Source: Botryococcus braunii (lineage: Eukaryota; Chlorophyta; Trebouxiophyceae). Taken from it: a DNA stretch of 55,000 nt. Below the pieces are notes generated by a model. The model was not told the DNA's origin. It ran no database searches and saw only the letters and a program-made list of their open reading frames with translations. Positions 1 through 10,287 of this stretch are shown piece after piece; position 1 is the stretch's first letter; every line of letters begins with the position of its first letter. The stretch covers positions 62,501 through 117,500 of the forward strand of contig MVGU01000501.1 in NCBI GenBank assembly GCA_002005505.1, in the 5' to 3' direction. Made by a program: the position numbers and the translations under genes.

Positions 1-510
1 CTGGTAATTCTTTGAGACTTGTGCAAGTTGCTTGGTGTCAAACAGTCCTTCTCCTCAGCTTCACCCACAAACGGCCTGGAAGCAGCTGTGAGCCGGCAGA
101 AGGCGTACGTTGATGCGCGAAGGACTTCTGAGACGTTTGCGGTAGGGGATCAAGTTCTACCTCCTAACAACGAGGGATGTACAGCCTAAAAATGTACTTG
201 AGAAAAGCTGGTGCCAAAGTGGATGGGGCTTTTCACAGTTGTTGAACGAGTGGATGAGGTTGCCTATTGGCTAGCATTCCCCGAACACTTGTGTTGGCAC
301 AATATAAAATGTTGAGAAGGTATGTGGCTGGCGGTCGTGTGCAACCCCCACCCATGCCTACGGGATTGTTATTGGGGAGCCAGAATACCAGGTCGCCGGG
401 ATTGTAAACCACCGGCTAACGCTAAGACACAACTCGAGTTTATCGTGTCTCTAGCCTACCCTAAATTTCGTAATTCTCGAGAATTGAGAGGGTTTGGTCC
501 ATGCATGTTG
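1..510 (+). pseudogene. Ty3/gypsy polyprotein 3'-end remnant (integrase tail and chromodomain)
   Basis: Read in shifting frames, this stretch gives pieces typical of the end of a Ty3/gypsy pol. First comes a KAYVDARR...FAVGDQVLL-like GPY/F module near 95-165, then a PFTVVERVDEVAYWLAFPEHL-like stretch near 225-290. Next is VIGEPEYQVAGIVNHR near 370-415, which has the spacing of a chromodomain start, and then QLEFIVSLAYPKFRNSRE near 430-480, the chromodomain core. At least three frame changes interrupt it, so it cannot be functional. It differs clearly from the chromovirus copies A-C in this window and belongs to another lineage. The family assignment rests on motif order only. Confidence 0.6.
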
Positions 511-574
511 GGGCAGCCAAGGAGCCGACCTTTCAAATTTGAAAGGTCGGCTCCTTGGCTGCCCCAACATGCAT
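501..574. repeat. 74-bp perfect palindrome
   Basis: The arms 501-537 and 538-574 are exact reverse complements with no spacer, starting ATGCATGTTGGGGCAGCC. Such a sequence can extrude as a cruciform or fold as a 37-bp RNA hairpin. It lies just after the decayed chromodomain. Confidence 0.95.
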
Positions 575-575
575 T

Positions 576-611
576 GGTAAGGCGCCCAGATTTAAACCTG
601 GGCGCCTTACC
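576..611. repeat. Second adjacent inverted repeat, 14-bp arms
   Basis: Arms GGTAAGGCGCCCAG (576-589) and its exact complement (598-611) flank an 8-nt AT-rich loop. It lies one base after the 74-bp palindrome, making a double-hairpin cluster. Confidence 0.9.
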
Positions 612-1224
612 CAAGGTGGCTGTGGGGTCAAATTCCAAATCTTCACAATAAGCGAATGGCCATGACTGACAATCAATTTGACTCGTGAGAATTTAATTGA
701 TGACGTGAAGGGTGATTTGAAGGACGAACTCACCCTAACAACATGAGGCCTGGACATTTGAAGAGTACGGTGTTTGTGGCAACACCCTGACATCCTCAAG
801 GCAGGGGACGCGTTGCGATGGATGATGCGCGCGTCCTTATGTATCGTGCACACCACTGGGGGTTCCATGCGGGCACATGGGGGCATTGGCGCCCCATAAT
901 CCAGTAACGGCTACACATGCTTGGCCGGCTGGGCCCTATACAGGGCCATATATGCCTAGACATTGATGCTTACGGGTCTGGGGCCATATCTCTGACTTCT
1001 TGGCGGAAGCATGGGTTCAAGGAGCACTGGGAGCCCTTGTTTACGAGGAAGTGCTGTAGCCTTATGGTAAGGCTAGGAGTGCACAAATTTGTACTCGCAA
1101 GGGTACGACCCTTGCGTTGGTCTTCAGTAGTCTCCCACTGCTGGAGTGTGTGCCGCCGCGTTGCCAAGATGACAACGGACTCGGTGGGGAACTAAATCTA
1201 CGGTTTGTAAAAATGCCAACACTA
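612..1224. other. No gene recognised
   Basis: Short open frames exist on both strands but none shows a recognisable domain. By position this is probably the untranslated 3' part of the decayed Ty3/gypsy element, because a polypurine tract and LTR-like start follow. Confidence 0.4.
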
Positions 1225-1235
1225 GTGGGGAGGGA
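1225..1235 (+). other. Candidate polypurine tract
   Basis: GTGGGGAGGGA directly precedes a TGTTG start, the arrangement expected for the plus-strand primer next to a 3' LTR. Confidence 0.45.
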
Positions 1236-1551
1236 TGTTGTGCTGTGGGTATCGGTGTGAATGTGGGTACCCCGATGGGGGTTATCCAGCTCTGCCACGG
1301 TACAGTCCGCCACTGGAGTAGGCGAGTGATGGAACCTGGGACAACCCTCTAGCTAGCTGCTGCGCTTGAATGTTCTAAATTCTAAGTTCTAAGTTCCATA
1401 TGGAATCACAGGACGAGTCTCAAAGGATCCTTTAGGATCCCAACTTTAAAAAGAGTGGCAGGGCTGGGCCGTCCTGTGGACGGCGGAGCCGTCTAGCTCA
1501 CATTCTCCTACTTTGGAACTTCTGAGTACTGTAAAGATACCAGATTCAACA
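1236..1551 (+). repeat. Candidate LTR of a Ty3/gypsy element
   Basis: The segment begins TGTTG and ends CAACA (5-bp inverted ends), follows a purine tract, and contains a TATA-like CTTTAAAAAG near 1443. Two bases after its end is TGGTATCGGCG (1554-1564), the same 11 bases found beside the LTRs of chromovirus copies A and C, so this may be a primer binding site. No second LTR copy was found for comparison, which keeps this tentative. Confidence 0.45.
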
Positions 1552-1560
1552 TCTGGTATC
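1536..1560. repeat. Hairpin with 10-bp arms
   Basis: GATACCAGAT and ATCTGGTATC flank a 5-nt loop. It spans the proposed LTR end and the primer-site-like sequence. Confidence 0.8.
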
Positions 1561-1564
1561 GGCG

Positions 1565-3413
1565 GGGTGTTTGCAATGTGTGCCCAAGCTATCTATGCCA
1601 TCTATGCCCAAGCTACTCTTGATGATGTAAGGTGACGGCATTGTGTCGGCTGTTCGATCTGCTCGCGTGAGGCTTGGCTTTGTGTGAGGCTGTGTCATGA
1701 CACTTCTGCCGAGAGACACGGCAATGGCTCATGCTGCCTGTCAGCAAAGGATTCCCAACACAACCAATTAACAGTATCACATGAAAACAGCAGCGGGGGA
1801 GCGTTTACGGGTCAACGGGTTGCATATCAAAGTGTCCGAGTCAGCCGAGTTACAACACCTCCCTCAACAGGCGAGAGTAAACTCCCCAAAAAAGGTCAAG
1901 ACCGGCTCACAAAATCTATATTGGCCCCTCAGAGAAGCACTTTCGCGTCCGAATCTCTCATTTCGCTCACACATGGTTGACACACCCGAGCTTGAAAACT
2001 TTCATTAGGCCCTCGCTCGCTCTTGTCACCTTGCTCCCAAACATAACTTACTACATGCTGCTAGCGATCCTGAGTGAAAATTGGCGACTTCGTGTCGCGA
2101 TTGTGGGCACCTGTCGCTGTGTTGGGGGATCTCGCTTAAGTTTTGCTTATCTTGCCATCTGAGGAGGCTTCTGCTTTTGTTGGTACATGTACAGTCACTC
2201 TCGGTGGTGCGAGCGTAATGCCGAGGAGGTTTGGCTTGCCAGGGTTCTGTATGTGCAGTGGGTGTATGTAGTGATCCTCTGACCCTACGGTCGACCCGAA
2301 TTTACGTCGAGTTAGGAGATGTAACTCACGTGGGTATCGGAACACAGTTACACCCATGTGTGGCCTGGAGGGATGGCCTTTTAAGGCGCCCACCACTGTC
2401 CAAATCTCAGAATTCCAGGCCTGAACTTTGTGGATAATCTTGAAAACATCGGTGTATTCTTTACACATAAATTTTGGTATCATTAGGAATCTGGGAGCAG
2501 TCGTCTAAAACTAGATACCATGTTTCCTATGGGCATCGTAGTCACTCTTATAAGAGAGTTAATTTAGAAGGTTTAGGCCGACGGCTGCTCACCAATCGGC
2601 AGCTCGGCAACAGCCGACCGTCCAGCAGTCTCGCCGCTCCATATAAAGGTATGCTTTTTATCGAAAGCAATCATAGGAGCCAAGTCTTCGCTGCACGTAG
2701 CTTAGAGATACAAACTGCAGGGGACGAACACAATTGAGACCTCTCCTTTGGGGTTTAGGACGTTTGGAAGGTGTAGTGGGTCCAAAAGACCACACAGATG
2801 CTTAAATAACTCCTTTTTATAGAAATCTTCTGGTTTTAACCTGAATGCGTGCTTCAAATTTGCTTTAATAGTTGTGGTGTTTCCTTCCATGCTCCCACTA
2901 TGTGTCCGAAACCTCTCATCCGAAGTCATAAATCCATTGGGAAGCTTTCTCATCGTAATAAGTAGCCAAGCATGAATTTAATGCCTGTAGATGAAGCTGT
3001 AGTGTAGTAAATTTGCTTTGATTCGTACAAAGATGGGACACGTGTAAGCTTTCCTCGGACAGGCCGAGAAGTGCGAAACCGATCCTTGTTTAGGTTACAT
3101 GAATGTTGAGAGACATTTTGTGAGTATTTAAATGCTTGTGGACTGGAATTGAACTTAATTATCACAACATCAAGGCTATTAGGGCGTACGATCGGGGAAG
3201 CCCACCGAGTTTTGGCCTTGTACCCGGGTTACGAATCGTTGCATATGCCGTGAAGTTGTACATTTCATTTGATGGTCTACATGTGTGACAAATATTAGGA
3301 AGGCTACGCCAATTCGGTTGGTATCATTAATCTTATGACGTCTTATTGTTTTGCGCCCCTGACTTGGGATTTTGGGATGAAGTTCCCAGGAGCCTCCGCG
3401 GCTTTCACTGCGT
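1565..3413. other. No gene recognised
   Basis: Open frames here are short and lack recognisable domains. A TATA-like CCATATAAAGG lies near 2639. Composition is mixed, without long simple repeats. It could be further decayed retroelement DNA or intergenic sequence. Confidence 0.4.
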
Positions 3414-3875
3414 ATGGAGCAGTTTATGTCACACCCGACCGCGGAAAAATATTTATCAGATGAGATACGAGCGGCAGTGGACGCCTACATCCATCCGTTC
3501 ACACGCGAGCAGGTGGACAGGCTCGCCAGATTTATGTCACATGATCAAATCATAGCCGTAGGGAAGGTTATCCGCAATGCAAGTCCTGCTGCGGAGGTGG
3601 AGGCCGCAGTCTTGTCACTTACAGCTCAGCAGGCGGGTGACATGCTGAAATGCTTAACACCTGAGCTTCGGAACTACTTCCTGTACAATGAGCATGTGGC
3701 CAACATGTGGACAAGATTTGTAAATCAGCAACTCAGAGTGTCCCCGCCAGCCATAGCTCACCGGCCACCCGTAGCTCACCCTCCACCCGTTGGTCACCCG
3801 CCAGCCGTAGGTGCGCATTCCATCCTTTTCGCCCTTCGAACACCCCATACGTGTTATTCTGCCCCGCGCGCGTGC

Positions 3876-3878
<3 letters not shown>

Positions 3879-3965
<87 letters not shown>
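3879..3965. repeat. (TG)n microsatellite
   Basis: About 43 TG units are followed by a G-run and a C/G-rich segment to about 4070. It lies in the proposed first intron of the B3 gene, so the Val/Cys-repeat frames through it are not proteins. Confidence 0.97.
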
Positions 3966-3966
<1 letters not shown>

Positions 3967-4407
3967 GGGGGGGGGGCCCCGGGGGAGGGGAAAGGGGAAG
4001 GAGATTGGAGGAGTCACGTGTTTTCGCTTTGTGGTTTAGGTAGTTTGGCCCCCCGGGGGGGGGGGGGGAGAGGGGACACTGAGAAGACTAGTCTGTCGGG
4101 GCATGCACAGGAGGTGAGCCCCTTGCGAGTATAACAATGAGGATGTCGAACGTCAACTACCTGATGCGACTATATGTCACGAAGCGCATGCGAGTAGCTT
4201 TGTCTTTGTTCCCAGACGCAACTGATCCTGAAGGCAGCGGCCCCAAGGCAAGTGGCCCGCTCGTGCCTTTTTACATCAAGATCCTTAAAATGTAGTTCTT
4301 TGATAATGTCCCTCTGGCCTCTCCCATGTACAACACATCTCTGGAAAGCCTGGTGCAAGCTAACCCAAAGTATCGGCAGGCTTGATAGCTTCGCCTTAAT
4401 TGTAACG

Positions 4408-4471
4408 GCAGGAAGCTGCCAGGTCCTGAAATGTGTAGGATTTTGGGCAGGAAGCTGCCGGGTCCTGAAAT
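4408..4471. repeat. Short direct duplication
   Basis: GGCAGGAAGCTGCC followed by a near-copy of GGTCCTGAAATG occurs twice, about 39 bases apart, in the proposed second intron of the B3 gene. Confidence 0.8.
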
Positions 4472-4618
4472 GAAGGTTCTGGAAAGTGGCACGCGTCTTG
4501 GCGTCGAAGGATGTCCCGGTGCTGACCGGCTTGTAACAGATTCCGCTGAATGCTCTAACCTGACTGGTGTCTCGTCTCTCTCTCTCTTCCTTTGCCACTA
4601 TATTAATCCAATAAATTT

Positions 4619-4711
4619 CACATTCAATTTGACCCCTGCAAAGCGAGAGATTTCACATTCAATTTGGCCCCTGCAATCCAAAAAAGTCCACATTTAGTTT
4701 GACCCCTGCAA
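4619..4711. repeat. Three ~35-bp tandem units
   Basis: The core CACATTCAATTTGACCCC plus TGCAA recurs three times with few changes at about 35-bp spacing. It is intronic in the B3 gene model. Confidence 0.85.
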
Positions 4712-5012
4712 TTCAAGAGCTTAGATGGTGTTGGTGGCAGATTAATATGATATCGGGGATGGACTCCCAGCCCCGCTTCAGGCAATTCGTGAACATGGTG
4801 GACGAGACAGGCCAAGAGTGGACGATGTGCTACGAGTCATATGACAGCAAGGATGGACGGCTCTTCTGCCTCTGCAGCGGCTGGGGTGAGTTTACAAAAT
4901 CACGAAAAGTTAATGTCGGTGAGCGCCCATCCTCCTGAGCTCTTCCCACCTCACAACTACACGCCTTGTCCTCCCCTGCACCCCCCCAACACCCCACCCT
5001 CCCCCCCCCACA

Positions 5013-5028
5013 GTCTCTCTCTCTCTAT

Positions 5029-5098
<70 letters not shown>

Positions 5099-5109
5099 CA
5101 CACACACAC
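5013..5109. repeat. (CT)n-(CA)n microsatellite
   Basis: A CT run is followed by about 39 CA units with one CG interruption near 5091, in the proposed third intron of the B3 gene. Confidence 0.97.
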
Positions 5110-6172
5110 TTTTAGGGTCAGGGGGTCTGCATATCTGCGTGCGGGCACTTGCTTGTGATATATGATGTGTTTCATTGGTCCGGGTTTGAGGCAATCCAGT
5201 GTCTCAGGGTGGTGGGGCAGATGGTGCTTGAGCATGGGCGCATGTGAGGGTGATGCTTGGGCATGGGGGTTATGCCAAGGTGATATGTTATACAGCCCTT
5301 GCTCTTGGGTGTAACCTGAGGGTGATGGGTCAGATTGTCGTTGGGCATTGGGCATGCCTCAATGTGATGGTGATGGGGCAGATGGGTTGTCCTCCAGAAT
5401 GACATTCAATGGGGACCGTGTGTGGTTATTCCAGACTTGCAAGGAACGTGTGTTAAATCCAAATACATGCTTGGGTCTGAAACGAACATTCCTGGCGGGT
5501 TGTTATTGTTTTTTGAGGTCCACGCCAGGGATAACGAAGCAAATTTAATTCTTTTAATGCGGAAGAGCCCGAACTATACGCGGTCTTCGTAGGCCATGAT
5601 GAAGTCACAGAGTAAAAGGGTGTGGTTTGGGTGGATTCTGTTACCGATACCATCTGTAGCACTCACGGAAGTTTGGTATACAAATGCTTGATTTGCATAG
5701 AGTTTGAGTCACTCATGTGATGATGCTAGGATACGTTCGGCAAGGTGTGACCCTTTGCCTTGGGATTTCTGTTATATAGCCGAGGTTTCGCCTTCGTGCC
5801 CTCCACACACATAAGGACCCGTTTGGTGATGAAAAACCTAGTTTTGCTCACCAGCGGTGCCGTGGCCAAATTTGCTATCCAGCACTATATATATTGGGCT
5901 CATCTGGGATAGGGCGGTGATTTACAACCTGTGGGGACATGCTTTGTAGGGGACCGGGTTGTCTTCGATCGGTTTCATGCAGACCGATTCATACCTCATA
6001 TCAGAATAAAAATAGAGAGAGGAAAGGGTGCCCCTGCAGTGCCCCTGTCAGGTGACGAGGCTGGGAAGGTACGAGAGTACTGAACCGCCAGACTGTTCTA
6101 TTGATATGTCCCATTCATTCCCGCCTTTGTCCTGTCACATCAGTCTCTCCTCCTCCTCCTCCCCCCCCTCCT

Positions 6173-6176
<4 letters not shown>

Positions 6177-6260
<84 letters not shown>
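6177..6260. repeat. (GT)42 microsatellite
   Basis: Uninterrupted GT repeat preceded by a CTC/CCT-rich stretch. Confidence 0.97.
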
Positions 6261-6263
<3 letters not shown>

Positions 6264-7300
6264 GGCCCTTGTTGTCTTGTTCCATCATGTCTTGCCCTGT
6301 TCCAACCTGTCCCAAACCTCTTCACTTCATAGACTGTTAAGGTTGCATAGTTATGAAGAGGAAGCTTCAACTGTGTTTGCGAACTCGTGTGACAGCCTCT
6401 TCTGCTCTCCGGTTTTCACACAAACACACTTGCTTGTTTTGGGAACCGCCCCCGCCTGTCCTTCATGAAAGGAGACTCATCTTTGCCCTTTGAGTAAACG
6501 GCCATTGTTCGTGGAGTAAAAGGGTCTTTATTCGTCTAAGTACAGGCCTCATCTTTTATTGACTGGGTATGTAATTTGGGGCTGTAAGTCGCAAAAGAGA
6601 CCCTGCAAGCAAAGCCAAAACAGAAGGTACTGCATGTGGCCTCCAACTCTCCAGGGTGTCGATAGACTTGTAGCAAGTGTTGTCACTCTCAGAGGGCAAG
6701 GAAGGGCAAAGGAACTACACAGGGATTGATACCTGTCCCAGACCCCATGACAAATCGTTGCTGGCGTACCGATCATATTAGTTGTTCGACCGATTGATTC
6801 TGGTCTTTTAAAAATCTCGGGTAGTTTTCCCTAGCCAGGAGACATAAGCCATGCCAAGGTAGTTTTTATTAATGTCCGGGAAATATAGATAATCTTTGGA
6901 CATCACTTATGGTACGGGTACACAAGGTTGTCACAGGATTCCATGCATGGGTTGACTATGCTTTTGCAAGGTCATGTGACAAATTGCCACTTCTGCAGTC
7001 ATGTCATGCTTGACTTACAGTTATTGAATGTCGGTCAAGTATCTGAGTTCGTCTGTCCGTGGAATGTCTGTATATGTTTTTGAATATCACGTGTCCGGTC
7101 TGCCTACACACAAGGGGTTTATTTTCGAGCTTCAGCTCTCCAGTGTTTCGGCAGGCCTTCGGGGTGCTGTTGCCCTCTGAAGACATACGGTATTATGGCA
7201 TAATCAGACATGGCCTGTCCTTTAGCCGTTGATATGCGCGGGCATGCTTGTGTACGTTTGCGAAGGCATGCGCGTGTGTGTGCAAGCACATGTGCGTTCC

Positions 7301-7302
<2 letters not shown>

Positions 7303-7353
<51 letters not shown>

Positions 7354-7410
7354 TGTGTGTGTGTGTGTGTGAGTGTGTGTGTGTGTGTGTGAGCGCGCGC
7401 GCGCGCGCGT
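7303..7410. repeat. (GT)n-(GC)n compound microsatellite
   Basis: A GT array with two GAGT interruptions runs into an alternating GC tract at 7392-7409. Alternating purine-pyrimidine DNA of this kind can adopt the Z form. Confidence 0.95.
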
Positions 7411-7846
7411 AAAATGCTTTCCGTTTGTTTTGAGGAAGATATTCCCTGCTCCTTGCCTTCTTGTATTGGACGGCACGGCCAGCTTTGGGGGACGTTTTGC
7501 CCTGGTTGGGGGCATGGGGAGATGATACTTTAGTGCTCTCTGGTTGAGCTCTGTCCCCAGTCGGGAGGGTTAATTAAATCTGCATGACCTTTTTTGGGGA
7601 GACCATTGTGCCCTGGTGGAGGGAGATGAGCTGCACAGCCATTTGGGGCTTTTTTTTTTTTTTTTTCCTGGTTTGACGGGAGACCTGGGTGGGCTGGGCG
7701 AAGGGAGCGGTTGAAGGCGAGAAACCTTGGGAGGGTGAAGGGGGTCGGTGGAATCGGATGGAGCCCTGAACCAATGGAGGGGGTTGCAGGAACAAAAAAG
7801 GAGTCCGAAAAGGAAGGAGATCGAGGCGCAGCCTCCATCAGTGCCT

Positions 7847-7960
7847 GAGGAGGAGGAGGAGGAGGAGGAGGAGGAGGAGGAGGAGGAGGAGGAGGAGGAG
7901 GAGGAGGAGGAGGAGGAGGAGGAGGAGGAGGAGGAAGAGGAGGAGGAGGAGGAGGAAGAA
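7847..7960. repeat. (GAG)n trinucleotide repeat
   Basis: About 38 GAG/GAA units lie inside a plus-strand open frame (7748-8008), where they would encode a run of glutamates. The frame looks like repeat-driven openness; the bases around it have no recognised domain. Purine-strand asymmetry could allow triplex formation. Confidence 0.9.
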
Positions 7961-8032
7961 TTGCCGGAAGGAGAATACCAAAACCCAGGCTTCAAGGCGG
8001 ACGAGTAAGAAGTCTCATAAGTTTGAGACGGC

Positions 8033-8858
8033 GTGCTTCTCATTGAGGCGTTTCTTGATACCGATGTCCTTGATAAACGCAAGCTGGGTGAGCTTCTTTC
8101 TAATCTTCATCTGCGAGCTCTTCTTGCATTGCCCGCTCAGGAACGTCTCATTCAGGTGCTGGATTCGGCGGCCCGCCCTCATGCCTCGGGTTGTCCTCAA
8201 GCGCTCCCGGTCGAGAGCATGGGCTAAGTAATGGCCAACATCCGAGTTTCGGTGAAGGCTTCGATATCAATTGCTGATTCCGATGTTCCCTAGGGGGGCT
8301 CCATGTCCCCGGCCGGTGGTGACCGCGGTGTGGTCAGGAGATGGATCGTATTGGTGATCAGGCGTTCTAGTGTCGGGTTGGTCGTGGGATGGCGGTCACC
8401 TCTCGTCATAATGCGGTACGGGATCTGCTGTTTTGGATAGGAAAGGAGATGGAGGCTGTCGTCACCCCAGAACATCCACTTCCAGTTCGGGTCGTGGGTT
8501 TTGAGATGCGTCGGCAGGGCTTGATCTTTCTTGATTGAGATGGGGGACGGGATCTATATGTCGATGTTGTGGGAACCTCTCCACTCGCCGCCTCTTATTG
8601 GGCCGGTGGTGGGGAATTTGTGTCTGGTGGGGCGGCGGCTGGCAAGCGGGCCTCGTACAGGGAGGTTCTACTTAGGCAGGCACCCCGTGTCGTTTTCCGC
8701 CCCTTCGCCTTAGAGACATTTGTGGGGTTTGATACGGCGGCGGAGGAGTTCTTGAAGGGGCTTTAGGGCCTGGTTAATCAGGCGCTAGTTGCGCATGAAG
8801 ACCTTGTCTGGTTTTCTCCGCATCGGAGGGAGAGCTTTGCGATTGCCCGGGCCTCTTA
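8033..8858 (+). pseudogene. Decayed 3' end of an RT/nuclease-like retroelement
   Basis: Across several frames this matches the C-terminal ~270 residues of the plus-strand element at 34410-36686. Matching landmarks are RHNAVRDLL near 8402 (its counterpart RHYSVRNGL), RDLYVDVVGTSPLA near 8545 (RDLYIDIVGSSPLT), FRPFALETFVGFDTAAEEFL near 8697 (FQAFAFETFGGLHADAL), and GLVNQALVAHEDL near 8767 (GLLNQAIIAQEDV). Frameshifts and stops interrupt it, including one TGA just before the DGGRDLYVDV stretch. It is an old, divergent relative and not a recent copy. The upstream RT part is absent. Confidence 0.7.
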
Positions 8859-8859
8859 G

Positions 8860-9420
8860 AGAACGAAAGCATAGCTAAGATAGACATGTTCGAGGGTGAC
8901 GAGGAGATCTATTGAGTGCCGGCATTTTTTTGAAATGACTAGGGATTTTGTGGAAATAGATTTATTTCCACAAAAACTTATCATTTTAAAAATTTATCAT
9001 TTCCTGCAGAACACTTTCCAGTTTCAAGAGGGAGTGTGTGCCGAGTTGTTCACCAGTGGGGCACCTCAGCAGGCTAGTGAAAATGTACAATGTTGGAATG
9101 GTCGCGCTGTTGATTCATGCCAAATGTGAAACAAGTACCTGCGCGAACGGCAGGGAGTTGTGCCGGGCTTACGAAAAGGCTGCGGCCACTCGGAGGGATC
9201 TGAAGAAAACTCCACGAGTTACTTGATGATCCTCAGTCTGGGTGAGTTACTCATCGCTATTTCTGCGGCCAGTTGATTGCCAGGCATGCATGCTGTACGT
9301 TTGGTGTCAGTTGCAGTAGGTAGGTCAGTCAGATTTTGGGGCTGGAAGGAGTGGGTTGTTCTCCTGAGAGAAAAGGAACTATTTCGGTATCGTTTCATTA
9401 AACGTTATGCAGAGGATTTG
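8860..9420. other. No gene recognised; one hairpin
   Basis: TTTTGTGGAAATA (8946-8958) and its exact complement (8963-8975) form a hairpin with a 4-nt loop in an AT-rich stretch. Nothing else was recognised. Confidence 0.5.
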
Positions 9421-9849
9421 TGTAAAAGGTTATGGGCAGTGGCGTATCCTGTAAGCAAGCAGACAGGTCGTAAGTTCGTGCCTCTCCAGCTACAGTCCTT
9501 GACGACTGTCTGCTCTTTAGACACATGCAACTGCATGAACAAGACTGGCATCCTTATGTGCCCAGTATCTTTCCAAACCAGTTCCGTTACATGTTGATCT
9601 GTCAATGAGCATCTACACACGGATAAGCTCCTGACGGCTGAAAGCAGGTACCTTCCTATACTCAAGAGACTCCGTCCCTTAGCTGTTTGGGAGACTTGAT
9701 TGTACACTAAGATGGTTCACTTACAAACAAGCAATCAAACATGAACACATTACCAATACACACCCTGCGTCACCGCACCTATAAGCAAGCAGACAGGTCG
9801 TAAGTTCGTGCCTCTCCAGCTACAGTCCTTGACGACTGTCTGCTCTTTA
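9421..9849 (-). repeat. Truncated copia LTR (reverse orientation)
   Basis: Reading the minus strand, this matches the 3' ~430 bases of the copia LTR at 18074-18769, including both copies of its internal repeat and the terminal CCCATAACC...ACA end. The 5' part of the LTR is missing. The break at 9849/9850 abuts the 3' untranslated region of chromovirus copy A, at the point equivalent to 26504 in copy C. The fragment therefore stands where copy A's own 3' LTR should be. Confidence 0.8.
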
Positions 9850-10287
9850 CAGCACTCACACCAGTGATGAAACAATTAGGTTGAGTCATTAGACTAGCAC
9901 TTGTCCAAACCTTAGGTCCAGTTACCTTGCACTGCAGTGTAACCTTCGCTTGAGGTTACTTTCCAGCACAGGCATAAGGCATATTGTCTAGAGCAGCAAG
10001 CCATACTTAGCTAACTACCACATAGTGTATCTCATGGGTAAGATACCAAAGCAAGTCATGCAGACACGGAACTACAATTTGCAGCTACACTGCCATAGCA
10101 AGTGCATAACATAATGGAGCCGTGGGTCAAGGAAACATAACCCATGCAAAACTTATAGATAAGAGACATGTATGCAACCCAATTCATGATCCCTCTCCCT
10201 CCCAGACCCTTCCACCCTCCCTCCCTCCCAGATCCAAGCTGGCTGGCGAAGTCCAAGGGTCATCAGCCGCAAATGGCTGGAAAAGTC

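Larger units (their letters stand above)
3414..5548 (+). pseudogene. B3 DNA-binding domain gene, four-exon model with one in-frame TAG
   Basis: Proposed exons are 3414-3810, 4216-4352, 4771-4918 and 5382-5548 (stop TAA). All introns are GT-AG, phases match (1, 0, 1), and the sum is 849 nt, or 282 residues. Exon 1 encodes an unrecognised helical-looking region ending in a His/Pro-rich tail. Exon 2 gives PLVPFYIKILKM then SPMYNTSLESL, exon 3 gives FVNMVDETGQEW, GRLFCLCSGW and EFTKSRKV, and exon 4 gives NGDRVWLF. That order matches the plant B3 fold (beta strands, G-x-x-W, then GW..F and GD..F). B3 proteins are transcription factors of the green lineage. A TAG at 4293-4295 interrupts the domain after KILKM. 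Introns 1 and 3 contain GT and CA microsatellites. The TAG may mean a pseudogene, a sequence error, or a different splice. The B3 call is good; the exact model is inferred. Confidence 0.5.
5549..7747. other. No gene recognised; microsatellites only
   Basis: No frame shows a recognisable domain. The only clear structures are the microsatellites listed separately. A poly-T run lies near 7650-7668. Confidence 0.5.

Noticed and set aside
501..611. Bacterial-type terminator
   Set aside because: The hairpins have no U-run and lie in eukaryotic transposon DNA.
3811..4134. Open frames through the TG/CA microsatellites (Cys-Val or Thr-His repeats) at 3811-4134, 4841-5355, 6028-6468, 7210-7515 and 42470-42963
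   Set aside because: They are open only because a dinucleotide repeat has no stops; they occur on both strands and have no domain outside the repeat.
7570..8082. Minus-strand serine-rich frame across the GAG repeat
   Set aside because: It is the complement of the (GAG)n tract; openness is repeat-driven.
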